Source: JABMMZ01 sp964505065 (GTDB lineage: Bacteria > Bacteroidota > Bacteroidia > NS11-12g > UBA955). From it: a stretch of DNA of 64,000 nucleotides. The notes under the pieces were generated by a model. It saw only the letters and a program-made list of their open reading frames with translations, was not told the DNA's origin and ran no database searches. Position numbers and translations under genes: made by a program. The DNA is taken from NCBI GenBank assembly GCA_964505065.1, contig CAZDGF010000009.1:3271-67270 (forward strand). The letters are read 5' to 3'. Below, one piece after another: positions 23,612 to 32,307 of this stretch (position 1 is its first letter; every line of letters begins with the position of its first letter).

Positions 23612-24527
23612 AACAGCCCTTTTATTGAGCATTGCTTTTTTACCCAAAAAAATGAATGCCCAAAATATTGATAGTACCGCACAATTAAATGCTGCTATTC
23701 AGCTTTTAGAAGCTAAATATTTAACTGATTCTTTAGGAAATGATTCTTTTAAAATAGATACTTTAGTGCCCGAAAAATTTGTAGGTTACGATAAAAAAAT
23801 ATTCCTTAACTCTAAAAAAAATATTAGAAACTCATTGCTTTTTTCTCAAAATCCACCATTTAGAAAAAACATGAGCAATTGGGTAGTATTTATTTGGGCT
23901 ATTTTTATTTGCCTTATTATTATAGTATTTAAAAAAAGTTTTCCTACCCAGTTCTATTTAATCAATAGAGCAGCTTTTAGCAATTTAAGTTTTAGAGAAT
24001 TTTATGATACCCAAACAGATGTATTTAAAGGCAGCAAACTTTTTGCTTGGTTTATTATTAGCCAAATATTTGCTCTAGGTTTATTTATTGTTTTAAAGTT
24101 AAGTTTCAAATTGCTATTTACAAACGATTTGTATTTGATTCTTTATGTTTCAATTGGCACAATATTTATCTTTATTTTAAATCAAAATTTGAAATCTTTA
24201 TTTTCTTTAGCTTTTCAACAGCCCACCTTAAATAAAGATTATGCCATTATTTTTCGCACCCAATCTTTCATAATTGCAATAATTTTACTTCCCGTTTTAT
24301 TGTTTATTTATTATACCAATAATATTGAATATCAAAAACTTACAGGCTTTTTTATCATCGTTTTTTTATTGATAATATATGCTAGCAGTATTCTAAAATT
24401 TACGTTTTCAGGATTGTTTTCAGAAAGGCAATCAAGTATATTTTTAATTTTGTATCTTTGCGCCTTTGAAATTTTACCCATACTTGTATTGGTAAAATCG
24501 GTAAATAATTTGTTATTCAATGGATAA
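23589..24527 (+). CDS. DUF4271 membrane protein, probable TTG start inside the upstream gene
   Basis: About 312 aa. The segment from TTG 23589 forms a signal-like helix (LDLAVIFKTALLLSIAFLPKKMNAQN). A periplasmic stretch and six transmembrane helices follow (the first NWVVFIWAIFICLIIIVF, the last ILYLCAFEILPILVLVKSV), matching DUF4271, a Bacteroidota-specific family of unknown function. The open frame extends up to 23508, inside the BamA-like gene, but those residues are not a plausible signal. The 3' end overlaps hemD by 8 bp, a neighbourhood I recognise from related genomes. Start confidence is modest; the next candidate is the in-frame TTG around 23625. Confidence 0.75.
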   Translation: MDLAVIFKTALLLSIAFLPKKMNAQNIDSTAQLNAAIQLLEAKYLTDSLGNDSFKIDTLVPEKFVGYDKKIFLNSKKNIRNSLLFSQNPPFRKNMSNWVVFIWAIFICLIIIVFKKSFPTQFYLINRAAFSNLSFREFYDTQTDVFKGSKLFAWFIISQIFALGLFIVLKLSFKLLFTNDLYLILYVSIGTIFIFILNQNLKSLFSLAFQQPTLNKDYAIIFRTQSFIIAIILLPVLLFIYYTNNIEYQKLTGFFIIVFLLIIYASSILKFTFSGLFSERQSSIFLILYLCAFEILPILVLVKSVNNLLFNG

Positions 24528-25278
24528 AGAGGCAAAAGTAAAAACAATACTGGTATCGCAAACCAAACCAGAGAGCGGAAAAACTATTTTTGACGACATA
24601 GCTGCTAAATTGAAACTAAAAATAGACTTTAGGTCATTTATTCAATTAGAAGCCATTCCTGGTAGAGATTTAAGGCGCAAAAAATTGAGCATTTTAAACC
24701 ATACCGCCATTATTTTTAATTCTAAAAATGCTGTTGACCATTTTTTTAGAGTGGTAGAAGAATTGAGAATAGAGCTGCCCATAGATATGAAATATTTTTG
24801 TATGACAGAAGGCATAGGGCTTTATATTCAAAAATATACCATTATGCGCAAGCGCAAAGTATTTTTTCCGAAAACAAATTTAGAATCAGATTTTTTTAAT
24901 TTAATACTGAACCATAAAACAGAAAAATACCTTTTTCCTTGCTCGGATATTCGTAAAAAAACCATTCCCGAATTTTTTGCAAAACATAAACTTCAATTTG
25001 TTGAAAGCGTTATGTACAAAACTGTTTCTGCAGATTTGAGCGATCTTGAAAATGTATTTTATGATATGATTGTTTTCTTTAGCCCTGCAGATATAAAATC
25101 TTTATTTGAAAACTTTCCGGATTTTAAACAAAATAAAACACGCTTAGCAGCCTTTGGCGAAAGTACACACAGAGCCATAGCCGAATATAAACTTGAATGT
25201 AATATTCCTGCTCCTACAAAACAATATCCCTCTATTGTATCGGCTATAGAGGCTTACATTAAAAAAGCAAACGCTTAA
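24520..25278 (+). CDS. hemD: Uroporphyrinogen-III synthase
   Basis: 252-aa haem-pathway enzyme that cyclises hydroxymethylbilane to uroporphyrinogen III. Two alpha/beta domains are visible: TILVSQTKPESGKTIFDDIAAK at the N-terminus, the NHTAIIFNSKNAVDHFF motif (about 60-76), then LFPCSDIRKKTIPEFF and a closing YDMIVFFSPADIKSLF and FGESTHRAIAEYKL. HemD proteins diverge strongly in sequence, but this motif series is characteristic. The ATG overlaps the DUF4271 stop by 8 bp, which implies translational coupling. nadK follows 42 bp later. Confidence 0.88.
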   Translation: MDKEAKVKTILVSQTKPESGKTIFDDIAAKLKLKIDFRSFIQLEAIPGRDLRRKKLSILNHTAIIFNSKNAVDHFFRVVEELRIELPIDMKYFCMTEGIGLYIQKYTIMRKRKVFFPKTNLESDFFNLILNHKTEKYLFPCSDIRKKTIPEFFAKHKLQFVESVMYKTVSADLSDLENVFYDMIVFFSPADIKSLFENFPDFKQNKTRLAAFGESTHRAIAEYKLECNIPAPTKQYPSIVSAIEAYIKKANA

Positions 25279-25320
25279 TCATATTTTTTAAAAAGCGTTT
25301 TAAAATAAGCCCATAAAACA

Positions 25321-26202
25321 ATGAAAATAGGGATATACGCAAAAGTAATTGCCAATAAAACGCAACTGTTGTTGGCTAAAAGTATTATAGATTTTTTACA
25401 ATCGGAAAATGTAGATATTTGTTTACATCAAAACCTATTTCAGCAATTTAAACAAAACGATTACACCCCAATAGCCCAAAATAAATGCTTTACACATTTA
25501 AGCATTGCCAATAAAACCATAGATTATTTGCTAACCATAGGTGGCGATGGTACCATATTAGATGCAATAGAAATTATAGGCAGCTCTGGTGTGCCGCTTA
25601 TAGGTATAAATACTGGGCGATTGGGCTTTTTAGCCTCTGTTTCTTCCGAAAGCCTAATTAGCACTTTTAACGAACTTAAAAGAGGCAGCTACCAATTAGA
25701 TAAAAGAAGCCTTTTGCAATTGGAAAGCAATTTGCCCCTTTTTGATTTTAACTATGCCATGAACGATTTTGTGTTGCATAAAAAAGAAACAAGCAGCATG
25801 ATAACTGTACATGCTTTCTTAAATGGCGAACCGCTAAACTCCTACTGGGCAGATGGCTTGATTGTTGCCACGCCCACAGGCTCAACAGGCTATTCTTTAA
25901 GTTGCGGAGGTCCTATATTGTTTCCAAAATCTGCCAGCTTGGTGGTAACCCCCATAGCGCCCCACAACCTAAATGTACGCCCTGTAATTATACCAGACGA
26001 CCAAGTGCTAAGTTTTGAAATAGAAGGGCGAAGCAATTTTCATTTAGCCAGCTTGGATAGTCGCTCGGTTACTATAGATGGCAAGGTACAAATAGCTATA
26101 CGCAAAGCCAATTTTCAAATAAACCTTGTACGTTTTGAAGGCGATACCTACCTTAAAAACTTGCGTAATAAAATGCTTTGGGGATTAGACCAAAGAAATT
26201 AA
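25321..26202 (+). CDS. nadK: NAD kinase
   Basis: 293 aa. It phosphorylates NAD to NADP using ATP or polyphosphate. The catalytic GGDGT motif is at residues 74-78 (Asp76), followed by INTGRLGFLA. The C-terminal beta-sandwich holds DGLIVATPTGSTGYSLSCGGPI and APHNLNVRPVIIPD, all diagnostic of NadK. Its length is typical. It follows hemD closely and may be in the same transcript. Confidence 0.96.
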   Translation: MKIGIYAKVIANKTQLLLAKSIIDFLQSENVDICLHQNLFQQFKQNDYTPIAQNKCFTHLSIANKTIDYLLTIGGDGTILDAIEIIGSSGVPLIGINTGRLGFLASVSSESLISTFNELKRGSYQLDKRSLLQLESNLPLFDFNYAMNDFVLHKKETSSMITVHAFLNGEPLNSYWADGLIVATPTGSTGYSLSCGGPILFPKSASLVVTPIAPHNLNVRPVIIPDDQVLSFEIEGRSNFHLASLDSRSVTIDGKVQIAIRKANFQINLVRFEGDTYLKNLRNKMLWGLDQRN

Positions 26203-26230
26203 AAAATTTTAGAACATTAAAAAAAAGATG

Positions 26231-26238
26231 TAGGTTTG
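26231..26238 (+). promoter_or_regulatory. TAGGTTTG box of the symporter gene
   Basis: A perfect TAnnTTTG, its G 16 nt before the ATG at 26254. Confidence 0.5.
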
Positions 26239-26253
26239 AGAAATGTTTAACCT

Positions 26254-27474
26254 ATGGCAATGCAATATCTTAAAAAACTAACCAAACATCTTGCTTTTTA
26301 TGTTATTGTAGCTATTGTATTAGGCTTAGTAGTTGGTCATTTTTTCCCTCAATTTGCCACTTCTGATAGTATTAAAAAACTTGGCGAAAGGTTTATTCAA
26401 TTAATTAAATGTTTTATAGCTCCTATTATTTTTTTTACCATTGTGCTGGGCATTAGCAGTATGGGCAATTTAAAAAAAGTGGGGCGCATAGGGCTAAAAT
26501 CTTTGTTGTATTTTGAAATTGTAACTACCGTAGCATTAGCCATAGGCATAGCTGTGGCTTTAATTGTAAAACCTGGCAGAATAGATAAAACTAATTTACA
26601 CATACAAGATGCCACAAAATTCACTTCTAAAGCCAATGAAAACTTTGATTGGATAGCTTTTTTTAAAGACAATTTAACCATTCAAGTATTGCTATTTGCT
26701 ATTATTATGGGCATTGTTATTACCTTTTTAAAACAAAGAGAAACCATTGTTTCTAAATTAGAAATAGGCGCAAAATATGTATTTTTAGCTTTAAAATATG
26801 CCATGTATTTAGCCCCAATTGGTGCTTTTGCAGCTATGGCTTATACCATTGGCAAGTTTGGGCTGCATACGCTTGTGCCTTTAGCCAAACTTATGGGCTG
26901 TATGTATATTACCATGTTTTTGTTTATTGTATTGGTATTGGGCAGTATTATGCGCTATTACAAATTAAGTATTTTTAAATTTATACGCTACATAAAAGAT
27001 GAATTGCTATTGGTATTTGGCACCTCATCTTCCGAGCCTGCAATGCCCCTACTTATGCAAAAATTAGAAAAGGCAGGATGCAGCAAGCCTGTTGTAGGTT
27101 TGGTAGTGCCTACAGGGTATTCTTTCAATTTAGATGGCACATCTATTTATCTTTCTATGGCGGCTATATTTTTAGCACAATTGTACAATGTGCAGCTTTC
27201 TATGGGCGAGTTGGCAGTATTGTTAGGTGTGCTTATGCTTACCTCAAAAGGTGCTGCAGGGGTTACAGGCAGCGGTTTTATAGTATTAGCCTCTACCCTT
27301 TCTGCCCTGCACACAATACCATTAGAGGGCTTGGGCTTTCTGTTGGGTGTAGATAAATTTATGAGCGAGGCACGGGCATTAACCAACTTAATAGGCAATG
27401 GTGTAGCCACTATAGCCATAGCCAACCACGAGGGGGAATTTGATACGGCAAAATATTTGGAAGCAACGGTATAA
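26254..27474 (+). CDS. Dicarboxylate/amino acid:cation symporter (DAACS family)
   Basis: 406-aa inner-membrane transporter of the glutamate/C4-dicarboxylate family (GltP/DctA fold). Seen: the first hairpin-loop serine-rich motif GTSSSEPAMPLLM, TM7 with the NLDGTSIYLS sodium/substrate motif (SFNLDGTS), the second hairpin TSKGAAGVTGSGFIVLA, and TM8 GVDKFMSEARALTNLIGNGVAT with the conserved Asp and Arg that hold the substrate. The Arg in TM8 (ARALTN) points to acidic substrates such as glutamate, aspartate or C4-dicarboxylates. It has its own promoter. Confidence 0.92.
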   Translation: MAMQYLKKLTKHLAFYVIVAIVLGLVVGHFFPQFATSDSIKKLGERFIQLIKCFIAPIIFFTIVLGISSMGNLKKVGRIGLKSLLYFEIVTTVALAIGIAVALIVKPGRIDKTNLHIQDATKFTSKANENFDWIAFFKDNLTIQVLLFAIIMGIVITFLKQRETIVSKLEIGAKYVFLALKYAMYLAPIGAFAAMAYTIGKFGLHTLVPLAKLMGCMYITMFLFIVLVLGSIMRYYKLSIFKFIRYIKDELLLVFGTSSSEPAMPLLMQKLEKAGCSKPVVGLVVPTGYSFNLDGTSIYLSMAAIFLAQLYNVQLSMGELAVLLGVLMLTSKGAAGVTGSGFIVLASTLSALHTIPLEGLGFLLGVDKFMSEARALTNLIGNGVATIAIANHEGEFDTAKYLEATV

Positions 27475-27636
27475 ACAAATTAAGCCTTTTTGCTGCGCAT
27501 GGTTCAAAGTTTTTGTAATTGTTTATATTGTTTGGTGTTTTCTTTGGGTTTGGTTCGTGCGGACACGCACCATAGCGAAGTTAAAATCAAAAATAAGTTA
27601 TGGAAATAATTATTAACCTTAAAAGTAAAAATAAAC

Positions 27637-27644
27637 TAAATTTG
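27637..27644 (+). promoter_or_regulatory. TAAATTTG box of the AlbA_2 protein gene
   Basis: A perfect TAnnTTTG. Tandem ATGs begin 3 and 6 nt after its G, so the transcript is probably leaderless. Confidence 0.5.
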
Positions 27645-27646
27645 CA

Positions 27647-29518
27647 ATGATGAAAGAAATTGATAAAATATTAACTCAAATTGAGGATTGTATAACCAAT
27701 GATTATTACCATTCAGTAGAAACTGAAAAGATTGAACTAAAACCTACTCCTCCTAATTTAAAAAGTGCACATTCAATGCTACAGACTGTATGTGCATTTC
27801 TTAACACCAATGGTGGTATTCTTATAATTGGAATTAAAGACAATAACAATATTCCGAAAAAGCACTATGAATTAAAAGGCTATAATGAAGAAGCTGAAGG
27901 CATTTTAAAAAGTATCGGAACTCAATTTACAGACAAAGACAATAATCCTATTGATGTAAGTGACTATATTTTAGGATATGAAGTTAAGCATCTTTTAAAT
28001 AACAAAGTGTGCGTTGTGTATATTGATAATTTGCCCGATGAGTTAAAATTTGTTTTTTTAGAAAAAGTAGCATACAAAAGAATTATTACTGGCGACCACG
28101 CAATAGATGCAAATACTATTGAAGCTAATGAAGAACTCAAAGAAGAAAGAAAGAATGCAAGGGAATTAAGTATTATTGAAGGTATTGAGTTAGATGAAAT
28201 TGATATAGATAAATTGAATGATTACATCTATTTGTTGAACAAAGAAGTGAAAACTCAAACAACTAAACAGAACATTGAAGATGCGAAGCCCTTTTTAAGT
28301 AGAAAAAAATTTATTATTGGAGAAAGTGTAACAACCCTTGGAATGCTTGTTTGCGGAATGCATGTGAAAGATAACTTAGGCTGGAAATCTCAAGTTGATG
28401 GCTTTGTTGATACACCTTACGAAGTGGCTCAAGACAAAAAATCATTAATAGACAATGTGATTCCATTAATAGAAAAAAGTTTGGGTTACATATTAAAAAA
28501 TATACAGGTTGGTGTTACAATTGAAAAAGGTGGCTCCGCTAAACCAGAGTATCCTGAACAACTTTTGAGAGAAACTATTAATAATGCAATTGCACATAGA
28601 GATTACAGTATCGACAAGTATGTTAATATCAATATTAGACCTAATACACACATTGAAATAAGAAATCCGGGTTCTTTCAAAAAACAACTATTGATAGAGA
28701 TACCCGAAAGTAAAATTCCTATACGCAGAATAATACCGGACTCTAAACCTCGTAATCCAAAATTAGCAGATGTGCTGAAAGTTTTCGATAAATGGGAGGG
28801 AAAATCAAGAGGAATGAGCAATTTAGTAAATGAAGCATTGGATAATAAAATAGATTTGCCTTACTATAGATTCTACAGTAAAGATGATTTAGGATTATTT
28901 ATACAAAAAGGAAAACTAATAGATGAAAATTTCTTCTCATTCATAACATCATTTGATTTGTTTATTGAAAAAAGTCTAAATGGTTCAAAACTCACAGATG
29001 ATGAAATTGCAATTTTAGCTTATTTTTATAAATCAGAAAAAGCAAATTTGTTGTATCGACATACAATTTTACTGACACCTGATAATAACCACTTTAATGC
29101 AATTGCACGTTTGGAAAATTCTGGACTGATTTATAAACACCAAGAAAGCCCAGTTTTATATCCTGTATATTTATTGAATCGTGAATTAATGAGAGAGGAT
29201 TATATAACTGAACTTAGAGCTGTTTTTGGTGGAGAATTTGACAACATTTCAGAGTTGTCAAAACAAACATTATCCTTAATCTATCAAGTAAATAACTATA
29301 GCAAAAATAAATCTGTTAGTGCAACACAGGCAGGACGATTACTATATTATAAATTGAATTTACCTCTAAATGACATTAAGGAATTTGACAATTTTAAACG
29401 CAAGGTTTATGGAATATTTAAAAAATTAGTGTCAAGTCGTTTTTTAATTGCTGACAATAAGAACTATTATATAAATAAGAACTATGAACGTAAAACTTCT
29501 TTATTCGACAAATCCTAA
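27647..29518 (+). CDS. AlbA_2 (Schlafen-like) DNA-binding domain protein with RecG-like ATPase-related C-terminus
   Basis: 623 aa. The N-terminal AlbA_2 domain carries VETEKIELKP and the signature TVCAFLNTNGGILIIGIKDNN (about 45-65). Around residues 300-370 is a HATPase_c_4-like block (YPEQLLRETINNAIAHRDYSIDKYVNINI then IEIRNPGSF and a G-rich WEGKSRGMSNLVNEAL). This is the architecture of proteins annotated as putative transcriptional regulator/ATP-dependent helicase RecG-related, of unknown role. The coding style (E/K/N-rich, no short leader) differs from the ribosomal genes, and a GC-rich structured element follows. Possible acquisition by transfer or a defence role is speculation. The start may be the second ATG (27650). 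Confidence 0.78.
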   Translation: MMKEIDKILTQIEDCITNDYYHSVETEKIELKPTPPNLKSAHSMLQTVCAFLNTNGGILIIGIKDNNNIPKKHYELKGYNEEAEGILKSIGTQFTDKDNNPIDVSDYILGYEVKHLLNNKVCVVYIDNLPDELKFVFLEKVAYKRIITGDHAIDANTIEANEELKEERKNARELSIIEGIELDEIDIDKLNDYIYLLNKEVKTQTTKQNIEDAKPFLSRKKFIIGESVTTLGMLVCGMHVKDNLGWKSQVDGFVDTPYEVAQDKKSLIDNVIPLIEKSLGYILKNIQVGVTIEKGGSAKPEYPEQLLRETINNAIAHRDYSIDKYVNINIRPNTHIEIRNPGSFKKQLLIEIPESKIPIRRIIPDSKPRNPKLADVLKVFDKWEGKSRGMSNLVNEALDNKIDLPYYRFYSKDDLGLFIQKGKLIDENFFSFITSFDLFIEKSLNGSKLTDDEIAILAYFYKSEKANLLYRHTILLTPDNNHFNAIARLENSGLIYKHQESPVLYPVYLLNRELMREDYITELRAVFGGEFDNISELSKQTLSLIYQVNNYSKNKSVSATQAGRLLYYKLNLPLNDIKEFDNFKRKVYGIFKKLVSSRFLIADNKNYYINKNYERKTSLFDKS

Positions 29519-29580
29519 TTTTGTCTTCGAGTATTAGCTTTCTTTGCCTCTGGCATTTTTAAAACACAAAGCAAAGATAC

Positions 29581-29690
29581 AACAGGCGGCAGCAAGCGTT
29601 AGGGATAGAAGCGTAAAGCCCACAGTCCCGAGTATTCGGGACGAGGACTTGTAGCGCATAGCCCGACCCTTTAGGGAAACGCCCAAATAG
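29581..29690. repeat. GC-rich structured intergenic element
   Basis: About 55% G+C over 110 bp against strongly AT-rich surroundings. It has a perfect hairpin GTCCCGA-GTAT-TCGGGAC (29625-29642), a small CCC-TTTA-GGG hairpin near 29667-29676, and the segments GCGTTAGGGATAG and GAGGACTTGTAGCG followed by GCCCGACCC. I recall similar segments as dispersed intergenic repeats in other Bacteroidota, but only one copy is in this window. No coding frame spans it. Confidence 0.5.
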
Positions 29691-29754
29691 GTTTTTTTTA
29701 AAATATTTTAAAGCCTTGAGGCAACTTTTTGCCAAAAATGGAGTTTATATAAGT

Positions 29755-31242
29755 ATGAAAGGTAAAATATTTAAAATTGTAAGCGTTTTTATATTTGCCT
29801 TTTGCTGCCCCAAAAAAGCCATAAGCCAGCATATTAGCACCCTTGGTATGAGCAATTATGGTGTAGTGCATTCGTATTATATCAATCCCTCTTTAAATGC
29901 CTATAGCAAATACAAATGGCAGATAAACTTGGGTGGTGGGTGGCTAAATTTTAACAACAATTATATAACCCATAAGCTGCCTTTTAGCGCCTATAAGCTG
30001 CCCAACAATGTGCCTAAAGCTTACCAAGATGAAAACGGCAACCTAAAATGGAACAGGGCTTGGCTTACCGAAAAAATGAATGGCAGCAACAAACATTTGG
30101 CTTTAACAACAGATATTTACGGACCTTCGGCATCGGTTCAAATAAAAACTTGGCGGGTAGGCTTTATAAGTTCGGCAAATTTTAATGCCCGTGTATATAG
30201 ACTGCCCGAAAATTTAGCCCATGCTATTTTCAAAGAGTTTGATTCTACCAAAGGGGCATTTTCTGAATTTAAAACCTTTGAACAAGGAGGCGACAACACC
30301 ATTAAAAAATTTAATATTACTGCCAATTCTCGTATTTCGGCAGGGCTAAATTTAAGCAAAGCCATAGCTTTAAATTTTAACCGACAACTGCTGCTTGGGG
30401 CTACCATAAAACGCCATTGGGGAATGCCTGGCGTGTATTTAAACAACCAAGGGCTAACACTAAAAACCATAAACCCCGATAGTGTTGTATTTATGCCTAT
30501 GGCTATACAAATGGTAAGCTTTGGCAATACCGTAGGCAAAGGCATGGGCTACGATATAGGCGCTACCTACATTTTTAATAAAAAACCACAAAAACGCAAT
30601 ATATATTACCATAAAAATATAACCAATTATTATGCTAAAATAGGGTTTGCCATATTGGATATTGGCAAAATAACCTACCAAAATGCACAGTTTACAACGC
30701 TTACCACCAACAGAGAAATTGGTATAAATAGCAATACTTTTTATATCAATAATAACAATTATTTGGCTACTGCCGATTCGTTTTTAAATGCCTTTGGCAC
30801 AATACAAAAATATACGGCAAACTATACAGTAGGCTTGCCTACTCGCCTTACAATAAGCAGCGATTTTCAATTGCGGAAAAACATTTTTTTAGCCACCATA
30901 CTTACCCAAAGCCTAAGAAAACGCAGCAGCCAGCACGCGCGTTACCAAAGTACATTAATGATAAGCCCACGTTGGGAATACCGCTATTTTGAGTTTTCAT
31001 TGCCCGCCCTTTTGGCATATGATTATAGGTCTTTTCGCTTGGGTGCTTCGTTTAGGTTTGGTCCTTTGTATATTGGAAGCAATAGTATTTATAGTTTTAT
31101 AAATACCAAAGCTATAAAAGATGCCGATATATTTGTAGGCATAGCTTTTGGTAACAATCCTAATTTTAATTTAAAAACAATATTTAAGCGCAAAAAAGCC
31201 GCTGCTGCTAAAGGTAAATTGGGTTGTTTTAAATCTTTTTAA
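29755..31242 (+). CDS. DUF5723 family outer-membrane protein
   Basis: 495 aa. The signal peptide MKGKIFKIVSVFIFAFCC...ISQ is followed by STLGMSNYGVVHSYYINPSLNAYSKYKWQINLGGGWLNFNNNYI, the start typical of DUF5723 barrels (NPA/NPS motif after a short strand). Many amphipathic strands follow (FEFSLPALLAYDYRSFRLGASFRFGPLYIGSNSI). A basic C-terminal tail (IFKRKKAAAAKGKLG) ends the protein. The function is unknown; the fold is FadL-like by inference. A longer frame opens with TTG at 29716 but has no signal peptide, so I use the ATG at 29755. Confidence 0.78.
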   Translation: MKGKIFKIVSVFIFAFCCPKKAISQHISTLGMSNYGVVHSYYINPSLNAYSKYKWQINLGGGWLNFNNNYITHKLPFSAYKLPNNVPKAYQDENGNLKWNRAWLTEKMNGSNKHLALTTDIYGPSASVQIKTWRVGFISSANFNARVYRLPENLAHAIFKEFDSTKGAFSEFKTFEQGGDNTIKKFNITANSRISAGLNLSKAIALNFNRQLLLGATIKRHWGMPGVYLNNQGLTLKTINPDSVVFMPMAIQMVSFGNTVGKGMGYDIGATYIFNKKPQKRNIYYHKNITNYYAKIGFAILDIGKITYQNAQFTTLTTNREIGINSNTFYINNNNYLATADSFLNAFGTIQKYTANYTVGLPTRLTISSDFQLRKNIFLATILTQSLRKRSSQHARYQSTLMISPRWEYRYFEFSLPALLAYDYRSFRLGASFRFGPLYIGSNSIYSFINTKAIKDADIFVGIAFGNNPNFNLKTIFKRKKAAAAKGKLGCFKSF

Positions 31243-31290
31243 TTTATCAAAATTTAATATTTAGCCCTTAATAATGCCATAAATACATTG

Positions 31291-31298
31291 TATAATTG
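31291..31298 (+). promoter_or_regulatory. TATAATTG box of the Ppx/GppA gene
   Basis: 7 of 8 to TAnnTTTG; its G is exactly 6 nt before the ATG at 31304. Confidence 0.4.
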
Positions 31299-31303
31299 CG
31301 GAC

Positions 31304-32194
31304 ATGAAATTTGGTGCTATAGATATAGGTTCTAATGGTGTAAGGCTTTTAATAGCGCGCCCTTTGCAATTAGACAACCTAAAACCAGAATGGAAAAAAG
31401 TAGAGTTTACACGCTTGCCCCTGCGCCTTGGCGATGATGTATTTAGCACCAAAGAAATTAGCAAAAAAAAATTAGACCTTTTACTTAAAGCCATGAAAGC
31501 TTTTTCGCTGCTTATGGATATTTACAATGTAGATTTTATTAGGGCTTGCGCTACAAGTGCTATGCGAGATGCCAAAAATTCTGATAAAATTATTAAGCTA
31601 ATAAAAAAAGAAACAGGTATTAATATTGATGTTATTACAGGCTCGGTAGAAAGCAAATTGATAATGAATGCTTTTTTACATTTGCTACCTGCCAATGATA
31701 CTTTTTTGCATATTGATGTTGGTGGCGGCAGTACAGAGCTTACTTTGATTCAAAACAACAAACCATTGGTTACCAAAAGCTTTAACATAGGCACCGTAAG
31801 GGCAAGAGAAAACAAGGTAAAAGATGAAGAAGTTTTAAAACTACATGCTTGGGTTAAGGAAAATATAAGTTGGGTACCTAAACTAAAAGGCATAGGTACT
31901 GGGGGCAATATTCACAAACTGGGCGAACTTGCCAATGTGCCTATTGGGGGCTATTTAAGTGTAAAAAAATTGGAACAACTAACGGAAGATATAGAACAAA
32001 TGGACCAAAACGAAAGGGTTTACCATTTGAAACTAAATCCTGATAGAGCAGAGGTTATAGATATTGCAGGCAGAATTTATCTTGATATTTTTAAAAAAAC
32101 CACAATTGAAGAAATATTGACACCACATCAAAGTTTAAAAGATGGTATTATACAAGATATGTGGGAAAGGTATTTTACCAAGCAAAAGGATTAG
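31304..32194 (+). CDS. Ppx/GppA exopolyphosphatase family protein
   Basis: 296 aa of the ASKHA fold. Phosphate-1 motif: FGAIDIGSNGVRLLIA (residues 2-17). Phosphate-2 and nucleotide motifs: FLHIDVGGGSTELTLI (about 138-153) and GIGTGGNIHKLGELA. These enzymes hydrolyse polyphosphate or pppGpp. The length (about 300) fits the short form without the C-terminal HD-like domain of E. coli Ppx, and it is common in Bacteroidota. It is convergent with hmgA across a double-hairpin element. Confidence 0.9.
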   Translation: MKFGAIDIGSNGVRLLIARPLQLDNLKPEWKKVEFTRLPLRLGDDVFSTKEISKKKLDLLLKAMKAFSLLMDIYNVDFIRACATSAMRDAKNSDKIIKLIKKETGINIDVITGSVESKLIMNAFLHLLPANDTFLHIDVGGGSTELTLIQNNKPLVTKSFNIGTVRARENKVKDEEVLKLHAWVKENISWVPKLKGIGTGGNIHKLGELANVPIGGYLSVKKLEQLTEDIEQMDQNERVYHLKLNPDRAEVIDIAGRIYLDIFKKTTIEEILTPHQSLKDGIIQDMWERYFTKQKD

Positions 32195-32202
32195 GAAGCC
32201 AA

Positions 32203-32261
32203 GCCTATCCTCCGCTTTGGCGGAGCAGGCTCAAAATCCCTTTCCAAAGGAAAGGGACTTT
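32203..32261. repeat. Double-hairpin intergenic element between convergent genes
   Basis: Hairpin 1: CTCCGC-TTTG-GCGGAG (32210-32225) with an outer GCCT/AGGC pair. Hairpin 2: TCCCTTTCC-AAA-GGAAAGGGA (32237-32257), extended by CAAA/TTTG after one mismatch. It is placed after the Ppx stop and before the hmgA stop, so it probably ends both transcripts. It also looks like dispersed repeats I recall from other Bacteroidota; only one copy is here. Confidence 0.55.
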
Positions 32262-32307
32262 GAACCGAAATAAAATCAAAAATCAAAATTTAACAAATCA
32301 AAAATAA

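Noticed and set aside
27541..27590. Small GTGCG/CGCAC hairpin after the symporter gene
   Set aside because: Only a 5-bp stem with no T-run and no other copy in the window; it may be a remnant of a repeat but cannot be supported.
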